Shown: piece by piece, positions 35,743 to 43,136 of the stretch
Position numbering within the stretch: position 1 is the first letter of the stretch
Layout of the letters: every line of letters starts with the position of its first letter
DNA from: Candidatus Nitrosopumilus sp.
Lineage (GTDB): Archaea; Thermoproteota; Nitrososphaeria; Nitrososphaerales; Nitrosopumilaceae
Length of the DNA stretch: 64,000 nucleotides
Assembly (NCBI GenBank): GCA_003331425.1
Contig: QOOS01000002.1
Span: 110,743 to 174,742 of the forward strand
Direction: 5' to 3'
Notes under the pieces: generated by a model
What the model saw: only the letters and a program-made list of their open reading frames with translations
Told to the model about the DNA's origin: nothing
Databases searched by the model: none
Program-made: the position numbers and the translations under genes

Positions 35743-35940
35743 ATGGCAAAAATTGGTACTTTTGATGCAGGAACTTTTTGGAAAAATGCATATGCTCACC
35801 AGCGTGGAAAATTATTAAAAAAAGTTAGTGTTCCTGATGATCAAATTATTGAATTGGTAAATAAAAAATATCTTGAATTACCTGCTGCCCTAAAATACGA
35901 GATTGAAACTAGCGGAATTACAAAAAAAGAGTTACAATAA
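35743..35940 (+). CDS. Hypothetical small protein
   Basis: 65 residues from ATG 35743 (MAKIGTFDAGTFWKNAYAH); upstream in-frame codons run through the structured element, so they are not used. Charged, helical, no cysteines; the ending ALKYEIETSGITKKELQ suggests a small nucleic-acid-binding or ribosome-linked protein but the family is not recognised. Lies 37 bases before the tRNA-binding-domain gene on the same strand. Confidence 0.65.
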   Translation: MAKIGTFDAGTFWKNAYAHQRGKLLKKVSVPDDQIIELVNKKYLELPAALKYEIETSGITKKELQ

Positions 35941-35977
35941 TGCAAATTCATTTTAAGCGGAAAATTGTAGATGTTTT

Positions 35978-36307
35978 ATGAGCACTGTTTCATATGATGA
36001 TTTTGCAAAACTGGATCTTAGAGTTGCTAAAATTATTTCTACTGAACCAATAGAAGGTAAATCCAGAATAATTAAAGGTAAAATTGATTTGGGTGGTGAT
36101 GATCAAAGAGATGTAATTATTGGAGGAGCTCAATATTTTCAACCTGAAGATATTGTTGGAAAAACTGTAATTGTTCTTGCAAACTTAGAACCTAAAACAA
36201 TGGCTGGTGTTGAATCTAACGCAATGTTGTTAGCAGCGGATGTTGATGATAAACCATATTGGTTAACTGTTGAAGAAGATATTCCTTTGGGCAGTCCTAT
36301 AAAATAA
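35978..36307 (+). CDS. tRNA-binding OB-fold protein (MetRS C-terminal/Arc1p-like)
   Basis: 109 residues consisting only of the EMAP II/tRNA-binding domain: DFAKLDLRVAKIISTEPIEGKSRI near 8-31, GGAQYFQPEDIVGKTVIVLANLEPKTMAGVESNAMLLAA near 49-87. Free-standing forms act as the beta subunit of methionyl-tRNA synthetase in archaea or as CsaA-like proteins. The MetRS catalytic gene is not here, so the partner is inferred. Confidence 0.9.
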   Translation: MSTVSYDDFAKLDLRVAKIISTEPIEGKSRIIKGKIDLGGDDQRDVIIGGAQYFQPEDIVGKTVIVLANLEPKTMAGVESNAMLLAADVDDKPYWLTVEEDIPLGSPIK

Positions 36308-36318
36308 ATAATTTTTAA

Positions 36319-36879
36319 TTAATCGTAAACCATCAAGTCTTTTTCTTCTAATAATGAATGGACATTGTTTACTGATCTGTACACTTCTTTCTCAAGTTTA
36401 GCTCCAACACAAACAAGTTTTCCTGATGCAAAAATCAAGATGACTGTTTTTGGGTCAAGCATTCTATGAATTAGACCTGGGAATTGTTCAGGTTCGTACA
36501 TGCTTCTTGGAAGTGTTCTTGCTGCTTGCTCCAAGTTGACTTTGCCTCCAAGGTTAATTGAAGATACGATATTTTGAATTGAAACTACGGCGTCTTTTTT
36601 GACTTTGATACCTCCTTTACGAAGTTGCTGGACTACTGTTTTTACTGCTTTTTTTGCTAATTCCTCTGATTTTGAACCTGTACAAACCATTTTGCCAGAA
36701 CTAAAAATCAATGTTGCACTTTTTGGGGTTTTTAATCTATAAACTAATCCTGGAAAAACGTCTGGGTGATATTCTACATCTGGGAATGTTTTTGTAATCT
36801 CATTTAAGTCCATTTTTTGATCAACTGAGGCTGATGCTACTACATTTACTACGCTTATCATTGGTTTTGTTTGAGGCAT
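36319..36879 (-). CDS. tbp: TATA-box-binding protein
   Basis: 186 residues forming the two-repeat saddle: repeat 1 begins MISVVNVVASASVDQKMDLN and contains FPGLVYRLKTPKSATLIFSSGKMVCTGSKS; repeat 2 contains VSIQNIVSSINLGGKVNLEQ and FPGLIHRMLDPKTVILIFASGKLVCVGAK. The ATG at 36879 lies 27 bases from the centre of a clear TATA box, so the message should be leaderless and its own promoter is a strong TBP site, allowing autoregulation. Confidence 0.97.
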   Translation of the reverse strand: MPQTKPMISVVNVVASASVDQKMDLNEITKTFPDVEYHPDVFPGLVYRLKTPKSATLIFSSGKMVCTGSKSEELAKKAVKTVVQQLRKGGIKVKKDAVVSIQNIVSSINLGGKVNLEQAARTLPRSMYEPEQFPGLIHRMLDPKTVILIFASGKLVCVGAKLEKEVYRSVNNVHSLLEEKDLMVYD

Positions 36880-36901
36880 ATCGAGTTTTTTTCCGTCCTA
36901 C

Positions 36902-36910
36902 TATATAAAA
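36902..36910 (-). promoter_or_regulatory. TATA box of the tbp gene
   Basis: Minus-strand TTTTATATA, centre about 27 bases before the tbp ATG: the expected distance to a transcription start at the A of the start codon. A purine-rich segment (CC/GG near 36911-36913) lies on the upstream side, where the BRE would be. Confidence 0.7.
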
Positions 36911-36979
36911 GGACTATATCTCTCTCTGCTTTTAGATCTAGTTGATTTTACGAATCATTTAATTTAGATCTAGAAAATT

Positions 36980-38104
36980 TTGTTTTTGTTGAATTTTACA
37001 GATTTTGAACAAATGTTCTCTATGGGTGATGATAGCGATCCTTTGATGATGTTGGTTTGGATAATTCCAATAATCATTTTTGTATTTTATGGACAACAAA
37101 TTCAATTACTGGTTACTTCTGGTGAAATAAAAAAAGCAATTAAAAAATTAGATAAATTTAGTTCTGATTCTAAAAAAGAATTAATTGATTATGTTAAAAA
37201 TAATTTAGAACCTGTAGATGAACCTACAAAAAAAATTGAACAATTTTTAGACTATTTCACAATAATGCCTGTTGATATGGATCCTAATGGAATTGTTGAG
37301 AAAGTAAGACATACTGTAAGATCCAGAGAAGACTATACACGAAATCATATTAAATCTCTATTACCTAATATTTCAGAAATTGAATTAAATCGTGTTCAGA
37401 CATTACTTGAACTTGCTTCTTCATTACAAATGATTCATAAAATTGTAAATCACATGTTTTTGACTGCAAAAAAACAAAAAAACTATCCATTAATTTTACC
37501 TCTACAAATGATTTTACCATTCATTATGGAACATGCAAAAGCAATGCAAGCTGCAATTCCTGCATTTAAAACAGGACAACCAATTGGTGATGGAATTGGA
37601 CCTATGGTAGTAGGTAAAATGATGTTAAATGAAGAAAAAGAAATTATTTCATTTCAAACTGTTATGGCAAAAACTACTTTTGAACAAAGAAAATTATTTT
37701 TACTAAAAGCTGAAGGCCCTAGTTCTACTGTTGGTAGACCTGATGAGGCATTACAAAAAATTATTGATACTAATAAAATTGATGTAATAATTATGGTTGA
37801 TGCAGCATTAAAAATGGAGGGTGAAGATTCTGCATCTATTGCAAGAGGATTTGGGGCTGCTATAGGTGGAATTGGCACTGAAAAATTCCAAATTGAAGCT
37901 ATTGCGACTACCAATCAAATTCCAGTCTTTTCAATTATTGTAAAGCAATCTGTAAAAGAGGCAATTACTCTAATGAGTAAAGATATTGCTGATCAGGCAG
38001 ATAATGTTCGTTCACAGGTATATGAAATGATTTTGGAAAATACCACTGAAGGACAATCTATTGTGATTATTGGGGTTGGAAATACTATAGGAGTTCCACA
38101 ATGA
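36980..38104 (+). CDS. DUF1512 archaeal membrane protein
   Basis: 374 residues. One membrane helix near 28-45 (LMMLVWIIPIIIFVFYGQQI), then a helical domain with PVDMDPNGIVEKVRHTVRSREDYTR and a long C-terminal domain with GPMVVGKMM, GRPDEALQKIIDTNKIDVIIMVDAALKMEGEDSASIARGFGAAIGGIGTEKF. I recognise this as the conserved archaeal DUF1512 family, of unknown function. TTG start at 36980 given; TTG 36989 (26 bases past TTTAATTTA) or ATG 37013 are alternatives. Overlaps the next gene by 4 bases. Confidence 0.85.
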   Translation: MFLLNFTDFEQMFSMGDDSDPLMMLVWIIPIIIFVFYGQQIQLLVTSGEIKKAIKKLDKFSSDSKKELIDYVKNNLEPVDEPTKKIEQFLDYFTIMPVDMDPNGIVEKVRHTVRSREDYTRNHIKSLLPNISEIELNRVQTLLELASSLQMIHKIVNHMFLTAKKQKNYPLILPLQMILPFIMEHAKAMQAAIPAFKTGQPIGDGIGPMVVGKMMLNEEKEIISFQTVMAKTTFEQRKLFLLKAEGPSSTVGRPDEALQKIIDTNKIDVIIMVDAALKMEGEDSASIARGFGAAIGGIGTEKFQIEAIATTNQIPVFSIIVKQSVKEAITLMSKDIADQADNVRSQVYEMILENTTEGQSIVIIGVGNTIGVPQ

Positions 38105-38283
38105 TCTTTTCTAAAGAAGAAATAATTTTTGCATACACTGTTGAAAAATGTCCTAAATGCAATAAACTCAACAGGCGAGATTTTTCTGAAGGTGATGTTT
38201 TGTTTACGCCTGCATCAAAATGTTCTTTTTGTGATGGAATTACAGTTATCGAAAAAATTTATGGTGAAATATTCCAAAAATAA
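38101..38283 (+). CDS. Small zinc-ribbon protein
   Basis: 60 residues; ATG overlaps the DUF1512 stop (ATGA), so they are coupled. Two CxxC knuckles: CPKC at 17-20 and CSFC at 40-43, with a beta core between. Typical archaeal zinc ribbon; a helper of the DUF1512 protein is inferred from coupling only. Confidence 0.75.
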   Translation: MIFSKEEIIFAYTVEKCPKCNKLNRRDFSEGDVLFTPASKCSFCDGITVIEKIYGEIFQK

Positions 38284-38343
38284 CTTGTTAATTCTCTATT
38301 TTTGTAATTGGATAAATACAGTATCTTTTTTTAATTTGATTAG

Positions 38344-38907
38344 ATGACACTGAAAAATAAATTGGATCTATCTAAACAATATGCAATAAAGCAGCATAAG
38401 GGGCAATATCGTAAAAATAACAAAACTCCCTATTGGCATCATTTGCAAGATGTAGTAAAAAATCTTGAGATGATGGGAATTAAAGATGAATCCATTCTAT
38501 GTTCTGGCTGGCTACATGATTCTATTGAAGATACTTCTTCTGATTTTGATGATGTTTCAAAAAATTTTGGTAAAAAAATTGCTCAAATTGTATCTGATTT
38601 AACAAAAGAAACTCGTTTACCAAAAAATCAACAAGAAAAAAACTATCTAATGCAACTCTCTACTTCTTCATGGCAAGCTAAAGTTGTCAAATTTGCTGAC
38701 ATTTTGGCAAATATCTCTGATTTAAAAAATTCTGAATTAAATAAAAAACAACAAATTGTACAAGTAAAATATAAAATAAAATATTTGGGTGCAATCAAAT
38801 CTGGAATTATTGAAAATAAAACTAAAATTCCAAATTTATCTGAGGCTGGAAATATGTTAAATTTAGTTCTTCAACAATATGGACAACGTAAAATTATTTT
38901 GTCTTAA
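38344..38907 (+). CDS. HD-domain hydrolase (RelA/SpoT hydrolase-like)
   Basis: 187 residues. The metal motif is H32/H33 in YWHHLQDV, H58-D59 in GWLHDSIEDT and D119 in VKFADILANISDL, matching the hydrolase half of RelA/SpoT and Mesh1 proteins. No synthetase, TGS or ACT domain. It may hydrolyse (p)ppGpp-like or other nucleotide pyrophosphates; the substrate in archaea is unproven. The last 14 bases overlap a zinc-ribbon gene on the opposite strand. Confidence 0.85.
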   Translation: MTLKNKLDLSKQYAIKQHKGQYRKNNKTPYWHHLQDVVKNLEMMGIKDESILCSGWLHDSIEDTSSDFDDVSKNFGKKIAQIVSDLTKETRLPKNQQEKNYLMQLSTSSWQAKVVKFADILANISDLKNSELNKKQQIVQVKYKIKYLGAIKSGIIENKTKIPNLSEAGNMLNLVLQQYGQRKIILS

Positions 38908-39007
38908 ATTTTAGCTTGCATGAAGGACAAAACCAAGTAATTGTTTCTCCTTGCTCTCTAAACATTAATCCTCCACACTTTGGACATGGTCTAATTTCTT
39001 CACTCAT
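38894..39007 (-). CDS. Zinc-ribbon microprotein
   Basis: 37 residues from ATG 39007: MSEEIRPCPKCGGLMFREQG then WFCPSCKLKFKTK. CPKC and CPSC form a complete minimal zinc ribbon like those in TFIIS/RPB9-related factors. Follows map by 3 bases on the same strand, so it is probably the second gene of that transcript; overlaps the 3' end of the convergent HD gene. Confidence 0.7.
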   Translation of the reverse strand: MSEEIRPCPKCGGLMFREQGETITWFCPSCKLKFKTK

Positions 39008-39010
39008 TTC

Positions 39011-39910
39011 TTATTCTAGTGCTTTTGTTGTAACTGTCACTCCACTTTCATTTGGAATGAATGTGTGTTCTGCTTGGGCAACTCTTTGTTCATTTACTTC
39101 AATTAATACTGGATATGCTTGGACAGCTTTTTTCTTTATCAAAATATCTAGTAATTCTCTAGCTTCTTTTTCTTCCCATTCTTTTGTAATCCATCTTAAC
39201 GCAAATGGTAGCATGTTGAAATTCTCCCATATGAAATTCAATAATTTATCTGCCTCATCATTTTTTGTTTTTTTTCTAGAATTGATTGCAAAAATATTTT
39301 TTATTTTTCCATTTCTTACAAATCCTCCTCCTTGTTCTGTTGTTACAAATGGTTCACATGCATAAGCTGTATTTTCAGAAAGTGAAAACCCTCCAATTGA
39401 CCAAATATTTGGAATTGATTTTCCTGCATGAATTGTATATTGTTCTAATGAATGTCCGCTAAGATTTGCAATTGGTTTGAATCCCATTTGTTTGATTGTT
39501 GTTTCAATCGTACGGCCAATGTCACTTGCTTTAACTCCTGTTTTGATCATTGACATTGCACTACCTAATGCCTCTTCAGCTGCTTGAACTAATCCATCAA
39601 ACTGTGCATCGTAACAAACTGTAACAGCTGTGTCTGCAATGTATCCATCAATCTGTGCACCAAGATCAATTTTCACTAAATCTGTATCTTTGATTGTAAT
39701 TGGATCGTTTGGTTCTGCTGTGTAATGTGCTGCAATTTCATTAATACTGGCGTTGACTGGAAATGCACATTTGGCACCTCTTTTTCTAATTTCATTTTCC
39801 ACTTCTTCACAAATTTCATAAACTGTTTTACCTACCCAATCTTTTACTCGAACCATTTCTCTAACTTCTGCTGCAATTTTACCTGTTTTTACATAATTTT
39901 CAATTGTCAC
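39011..39910 (-). CDS. map: Methionine aminopeptidase, type II
   Basis: Removes N-terminal methionine. 299 residues, archaeal type II with the helical insert. Metal and catalytic residues visible: H62 in AAHYTAEP, D82 in VKIDLGAQIDGYIADTAV, D93 in the same run, the His of NLSGHSLEQYTIHAG and the Glu of AEHTF near the C-terminus. Leaderless start at ATG 39910, with a TTTTAAAG box about 26 bases upstream. Confidence 0.96.
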   Translation of the reverse strand: MTIENYVKTGKIAAEVREMVRVKDWVGKTVYEICEEVENEIRKRGAKCAFPVNASINEIAAHYTAEPNDPITIKDTDLVKIDLGAQIDGYIADTAVTVCYDAQFDGLVQAAEEALGSAMSMIKTGVKASDIGRTIETTIKQMGFKPIANLSGHSLEQYTIHAGKSIPNIWSIGGFSLSENTAYACEPFVTTEQGGGFVRNGKIKNIFAINSRKKTKNDEADKLLNFIWENFNMLPFALRWITKEWEEKEARELLDILIKKKAVQAYPVLIEVNEQRVAQAEHTFIPNESGVTVTTKALE

Positions 39911-39931
39911 AAATTTGATCCTTCATTTGCC

Positions 39932-39940
39932 TTTAAAATT
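39932..39940 (-). promoter_or_regulatory. TATA-like box of map
   Basis: Minus-strand ATTTTAAAG centred about 26 bases before the map ATG at 39910, the spacing expected for a leaderless transcript. Confidence 0.5.
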
Positions 39941-39953
39941 ATTATCTGTGAAG

Positions 39954-39961
39954 CTTAAATT
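39954..39961 (+). promoter_or_regulatory. TATA-like box of tRNA-Pro
   Basis: CTTAAATT centred 26 bases before the first tRNA base at 39983. The map and tRNA-Pro promoters thus sit back to back in 72 bases. Confidence 0.55.
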
Positions 39962-39982
39962 GGGGCATTTTCGTATTTCGCT

Positions 39983-40059
39983 GGGATCGTGGTCTAGCTT
40001 GGTATGATTCTGCGTTTGGGACGCAGAGGTCGCGAATTCAAATTTCGCCGATCCCACCA
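39983..40059 (+). tRNA. tRNA-Pro (anticodon TGG), CCA encoded
   Basis: Acceptor GGGATCG pairs fully with CGATCCC, anticodon stem CTGCG/CGCAG with loop TTTGGGA (TGG, reads CCA), T arm GCGAA-TTCAAAT-TTCGC. Discriminator A and an encoded CCA follow. No intron. Confidence 0.95.
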
Positions 40060-40097
40060 TAATCATTATCTTATTATCAAATTGACTCTTCTTCTTA

Positions 40098-40168
40098 TTG
40101 CCGAGCAATGAAGATGAGTTAGAGAAATGACTTTGAAATGAAGTAAACTAATGGCCTGAGCCCGGCAA
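40098..40168 (+). ncRNA. Candidate C/D-box sRNA downstream of tRNA-Pro
   Basis: Terminal stem TTGCCG-a-GC with GC-c-CGGCAA encloses, in order, C-like ATGAAGA, 12 bases, D'-like ATGA, 7 bases, C'-like ATGAAGT, 11 bases (AAACTAATGGC) and D box CTGA. The 11- and 12-base guides and the box order are those of archaeal C/D RNAs guiding 2'-O-methylation, though the C, C' and D' boxes each deviate by one base. The terminal stem is unusually long. Same strand as tRNA-Pro, 38 bases after its CCA, so possibly processed from one transcript. Confidence 0.6.
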
Positions 40169-40198
40169 ACTTTTAACGATTTAATTCAACACATTTTA

Positions 40199-40444
40199 TT
40201 GAATTTTGAGCGTCGAGATATTATTCTAATTGTGGGGTTGATTCTAGTCATGCTTGCATTAATCCAATATTTGGGACCTGCTTACTCTGCAATAATTGTA
40301 ATAGGACTTTATTTTGGAATAAAGATCTATGTTGGTAAAAAACGTCAGTTAATTCAACGTGATATTGGCGAAGGAATTTGTATGGAATGTGGGTCAAAAA
40401 TCATAAATAAAAAATGCACAAATTGTGATTCTGCAGAGGAATAA
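40199..40444 (+). CDS. Small membrane protein with C-terminal zinc ribbon
   Basis: 81 residues from TTG 40199. A hydrophobic hairpin (IILIVGLILVMLALIQYLG, AYSAIIVIGLYFGIKIYVG) is followed by a cytoplasmic tail with MECG and CTNCDSAEE, a CxxC-type metal site (C-x2-C... with C62/C72/C75). No family recognised. Confidence 0.65.
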   Translation: MNFERRDIILIVGLILVMLALIQYLGPAYSAIIVIGLYFGIKIYVGKKRQLIQRDIGEGICMECGSKIINKKCTNCDSAEE

Positions 40445-40582
40445 TTTCTTCGAATTCCTTAAAGTCGTGAATTTTTATTACTTTTTGTTGATTTTAAGAT
40501 CTTTGACTTTAACAAATAGCTCAACTTTTTCTCTATCTAATTCTAAAATGAGTCATTTTATGAAGAAATATAGGAAATATCT

Positions 40583-42610
40583 ATGAATCACACTCCCCTA
40601 CTTGTAATATTTGCAGTATTAATCGCTGTAATCTCAGTTCCTGCATATGGTGAACTGATAACTGAACATGTTGTAATTAATGAAGTTGATACTAATCCTT
40701 TTGGTGATGACTCTCTTGCAATTTCTGAATGGGTAGAACTTTACAATCCTACTGATACTGATGTAGATTTGAGTGGTTGGGAAATTGCTTCAACAACTGT
40801 TCTGAAAAAGACATTCACTATACCTGATGGAACTATAATTTCTCCTGAAAAGCATTTGACATTTACTTATGCAAAAGTTTGGTTTACTGATTCATCGGAA
40901 TCTGTTGAATTAAGAAATCCTTCTGGTGATATAATTGATAAAACTCCTTTAATTTCTGATTTGGAAAATGATTTCATTTCTTGGCAAAGAAGTTATGATG
41001 GTCATCTTGATTGGGAATTTTCTCTTGGAAATGCTGGTGGTTCAAATGGTAAATTGACACTGTCTGAGGAATCTTCTACAGTTGAAGTTACATTATCTAC
41101 TGATAAAACAAATTATAATTTTGATGAAACTGCAATTATTGGTGGAACTGTTTCTGAAAAAGTTTTTGTTGAACTCCCTTCTTTTCAAGCAGAACCACTT
41201 TTGATAAAAATTACTGGTCCTAATTTCCAACAATCGATTTCATTGTATCCTGATTACAATCTAAATTATGAAACTAGTTTGGATTTGGTCCAAGTTTTGG
41301 GAATTTCTTCTGGTACTTATGACGTGATTGTAAATTATGCTGGTGTATCTGAAACTACTAGTTTTTCTGTTGAATCTGAAATAATTGAAACAAGTGAAAT
41401 TGTAAAATCTGTTTTCAATATCAATGTTGATCAAAGTGAATATTTTGTTAAACAATCTATTTTACTAACCGGAAAAACTAATGAAATAATTCCTTATGAG
41501 AGTATGAAATTTACTGTAATTGATCCTAATGGTAAACAAATCAATAATGGAAGTCTGTTTACTGTTGATGGGGAATTTGATACAATTCTTTCAATAAATT
41601 CTAACCCTCCTGTATTTGGTGAGTATGTTATTGCTGCCGAATATGGTGAACAAATTAACTCTACTACGTTTTCTTTAATTGAAAATGTCGTTGAAGTTGA
41701 TACTCCTGATTCTCCGGAAATGATTTTAACATTAGATGATTTTCAATATTTTGAAAATGCCTATATGACTATATCTGGAAGCATACCAAACTTTGATTTT
41801 GATAGTGATATTTACTATCAAGTAGTATACTTGAATTATTATTCTTCAGATGGAAAACCTATTACTTTCAATAGTGCAGTGAAGGATAACCCTACTTTAA
41901 GAGATGCTGTTCTTTTTACTTCCACTGCTATACCAAATTCTCTTGGTGAATTCAAATTGGATGTTCGAATTCCTTCTATAATATTTCCTGTTGGTGATTA
42001 TGTAGTAAAAGCTAATTATGGTGGTCTTTTATCTTCAGAAAATTTTTCAATAATATCTGAAAGAAATTATGACTCTGAAAAAATTGATGATGGAGATAAC
42101 AATACTGTTTCCATTCCTGGAAAGCAAGTTTCATCTGAAATATTAGATGCTGGTGGATATGTTGTATCTAGTGTAAAAACTATAATTGAAAAAACCAATA
42201 GAATTTCAGATAATTTGATTTCTATTGAAACTAAAGATAAAATTATTGAAGAACAATCTGTTCAACCTAGAGTTTTATCAGGATCTATGGTTACCCCATC
42301 AAAAACTGATATCTCCAAAGTAAATTTACAAGTTTCCTCTGAATCTGGAATTTGTATAATTGGTCAGAATTCTGATTGCTTAGTTAGTGAATCAACTAGA
42401 AAACCTGGACAAATTTTTGAAGTAATCCAACTAGATGGAATGAGCCTTAATGTAAGATATTCTGGTCCTGATGTACGATTAGAGAAATTCAGTATTTTAC
42501 CTCAATCCTCTGAAGATTTCCTACCTGATACAAACTGGAACGTTGAGGTCTTAAAAGATGATGAAGTCTCTAGATTTTATTATAAAGTGACTTACAAAAC
42601 CACACAGTAA
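40583..42610 (+). CDS. Secreted lamin-tail-domain protein with Ig-like repeats
   Basis: 675 residues. Signal peptide 1-23 (LLVIFAVLIAVISVPAYGE). A lamin-tail-type domain follows: HVVINEVDTNPFGDD, ISEWVELYNPTDTDVDLSGWEIAS, then KTFTIPDGTIISPEKHLTF. Several immunoglobulin-like beta modules occupy roughly 165-500 (repeated pattern VTLSTDKTNYNFDETAIIGGTV). No C-terminal anchor is visible. Probably an exported surface or cell-wall-associated protein; LTD-domain proteins in archaea are of unknown role. ATG at 40583. Confidence 0.85.
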   Translation: MNHTPLLVIFAVLIAVISVPAYGELITEHVVINEVDTNPFGDDSLAISEWVELYNPTDTDVDLSGWEIASTTVLKKTFTIPDGTIISPEKHLTFTYAKVWFTDSSESVELRNPSGDIIDKTPLISDLENDFISWQRSYDGHLDWEFSLGNAGGSNGKLTLSEESSTVEVTLSTDKTNYNFDETAIIGGTVSEKVFVELPSFQAEPLLIKITGPNFQQSISLYPDYNLNYETSLDLVQVLGISSGTYDVIVNYAGVSETTSFSVESEIIETSEIVKSVFNINVDQSEYFVKQSILLTGKTNEIIPYESMKFTVIDPNGKQINNGSLFTVDGEFDTILSINSNPPVFGEYVIAAEYGEQINSTTFSLIENVVEVDTPDSPEMILTLDDFQYFENAYMTISGSIPNFDFDSDIYYQVVYLNYYSSDGKPITFNSAVKDNPTLRDAVLFTSTAIPNSLGEFKLDVRIPSIIFPVGDYVVKANYGGLLSSENFSIISERNYDSEKIDDGDNNTVSIPGKQVSSEILDAGGYVVSSVKTIIEKTNRISDNLISIETKDKIIEEQSVQPRVLSGSMVTPSKTDISKVNLQVSSESGICIIGQNSDCLVSESTRKPGQIFEVIQLDGMSLNVRYSGPDVRLEKFSILPQSSEDFLPDTNWNVEVLKDDEVSRFYYKVTYKTTQ

Positions 42611-42644
42611 ATTCCAAATACTCATACTCTAATTATCTATTAAA

Positions 42645-43136
42645 TTGAAATTACAAGTTTTGATGTTTTATCAAGATGATCCAAAAAAGTGCACTGCTGC
42701 TAAAATGGTAAAATTTGGTCTTGCACAAAATATTAAAAAAATTGGTTCAAAAGGACTGGTTTTAGATCCCTTTGCTGAAAAAACTTTACTTCCAAAAGAT
42801 GCATCTGTTATTCACTCTATTGTTGGAATTGATTGTTCCTGGAATCTTGCAAATCATGCTTTTTCTCAAAAATTTAATGGAATTAAGAGAAAATTACCTC
42901 CTTTACTTGCTGGAAACCCTGTGAACTACTCAAAATTAAATAAATTAACTACTGCTGAAGCTTTATCTGGTTCATTATACATTCTTGGCTTTAAAGACCA
43001 AAGTTTAGAATTATTAAATAAATTCAAGTGGGGTCATACATTTTATGAGTTGAATCAAAATCTCTTAAATGATTATTCCCAGTCTACAACTGAAGACGAC
43101 ATTAAGACTATTGTAACTGATTACGGATTAATTTAG
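42645..43136 (+). CDS. tsr3: Tsr3-type 18S/16S rRNA aminocarboxypropyltransferase
   Basis: 163 residues (DUF367). Transfers the 3-amino-3-carboxypropyl group from SAM to a hypermodified uridine in small-subunit rRNA. Recognised from DDPKKCTAAKMVKFGLA, GLVLDPFAEKTLLPKD, GIDCSWNLANHAF and PLLAGNPVNYSKLNKLTTAEALSG. TTG start at 42645; the 3' end overlaps the convergent solute-binding gene by 4 bases. Confidence 0.92.
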   Translation: MKLQVLMFYQDDPKKCTAAKMVKFGLAQNIKKIGSKGLVLDPFAEKTLLPKDASVIHSIVGIDCSWNLANHAFSQKFNGIKRKLPPLLAGNPVNYSKLNKLTTAEALSGSLYILGFKDQSLELLNKFKWGHTFYELNQNLLNDYSQSTTEDDIKTIVTDYGLI

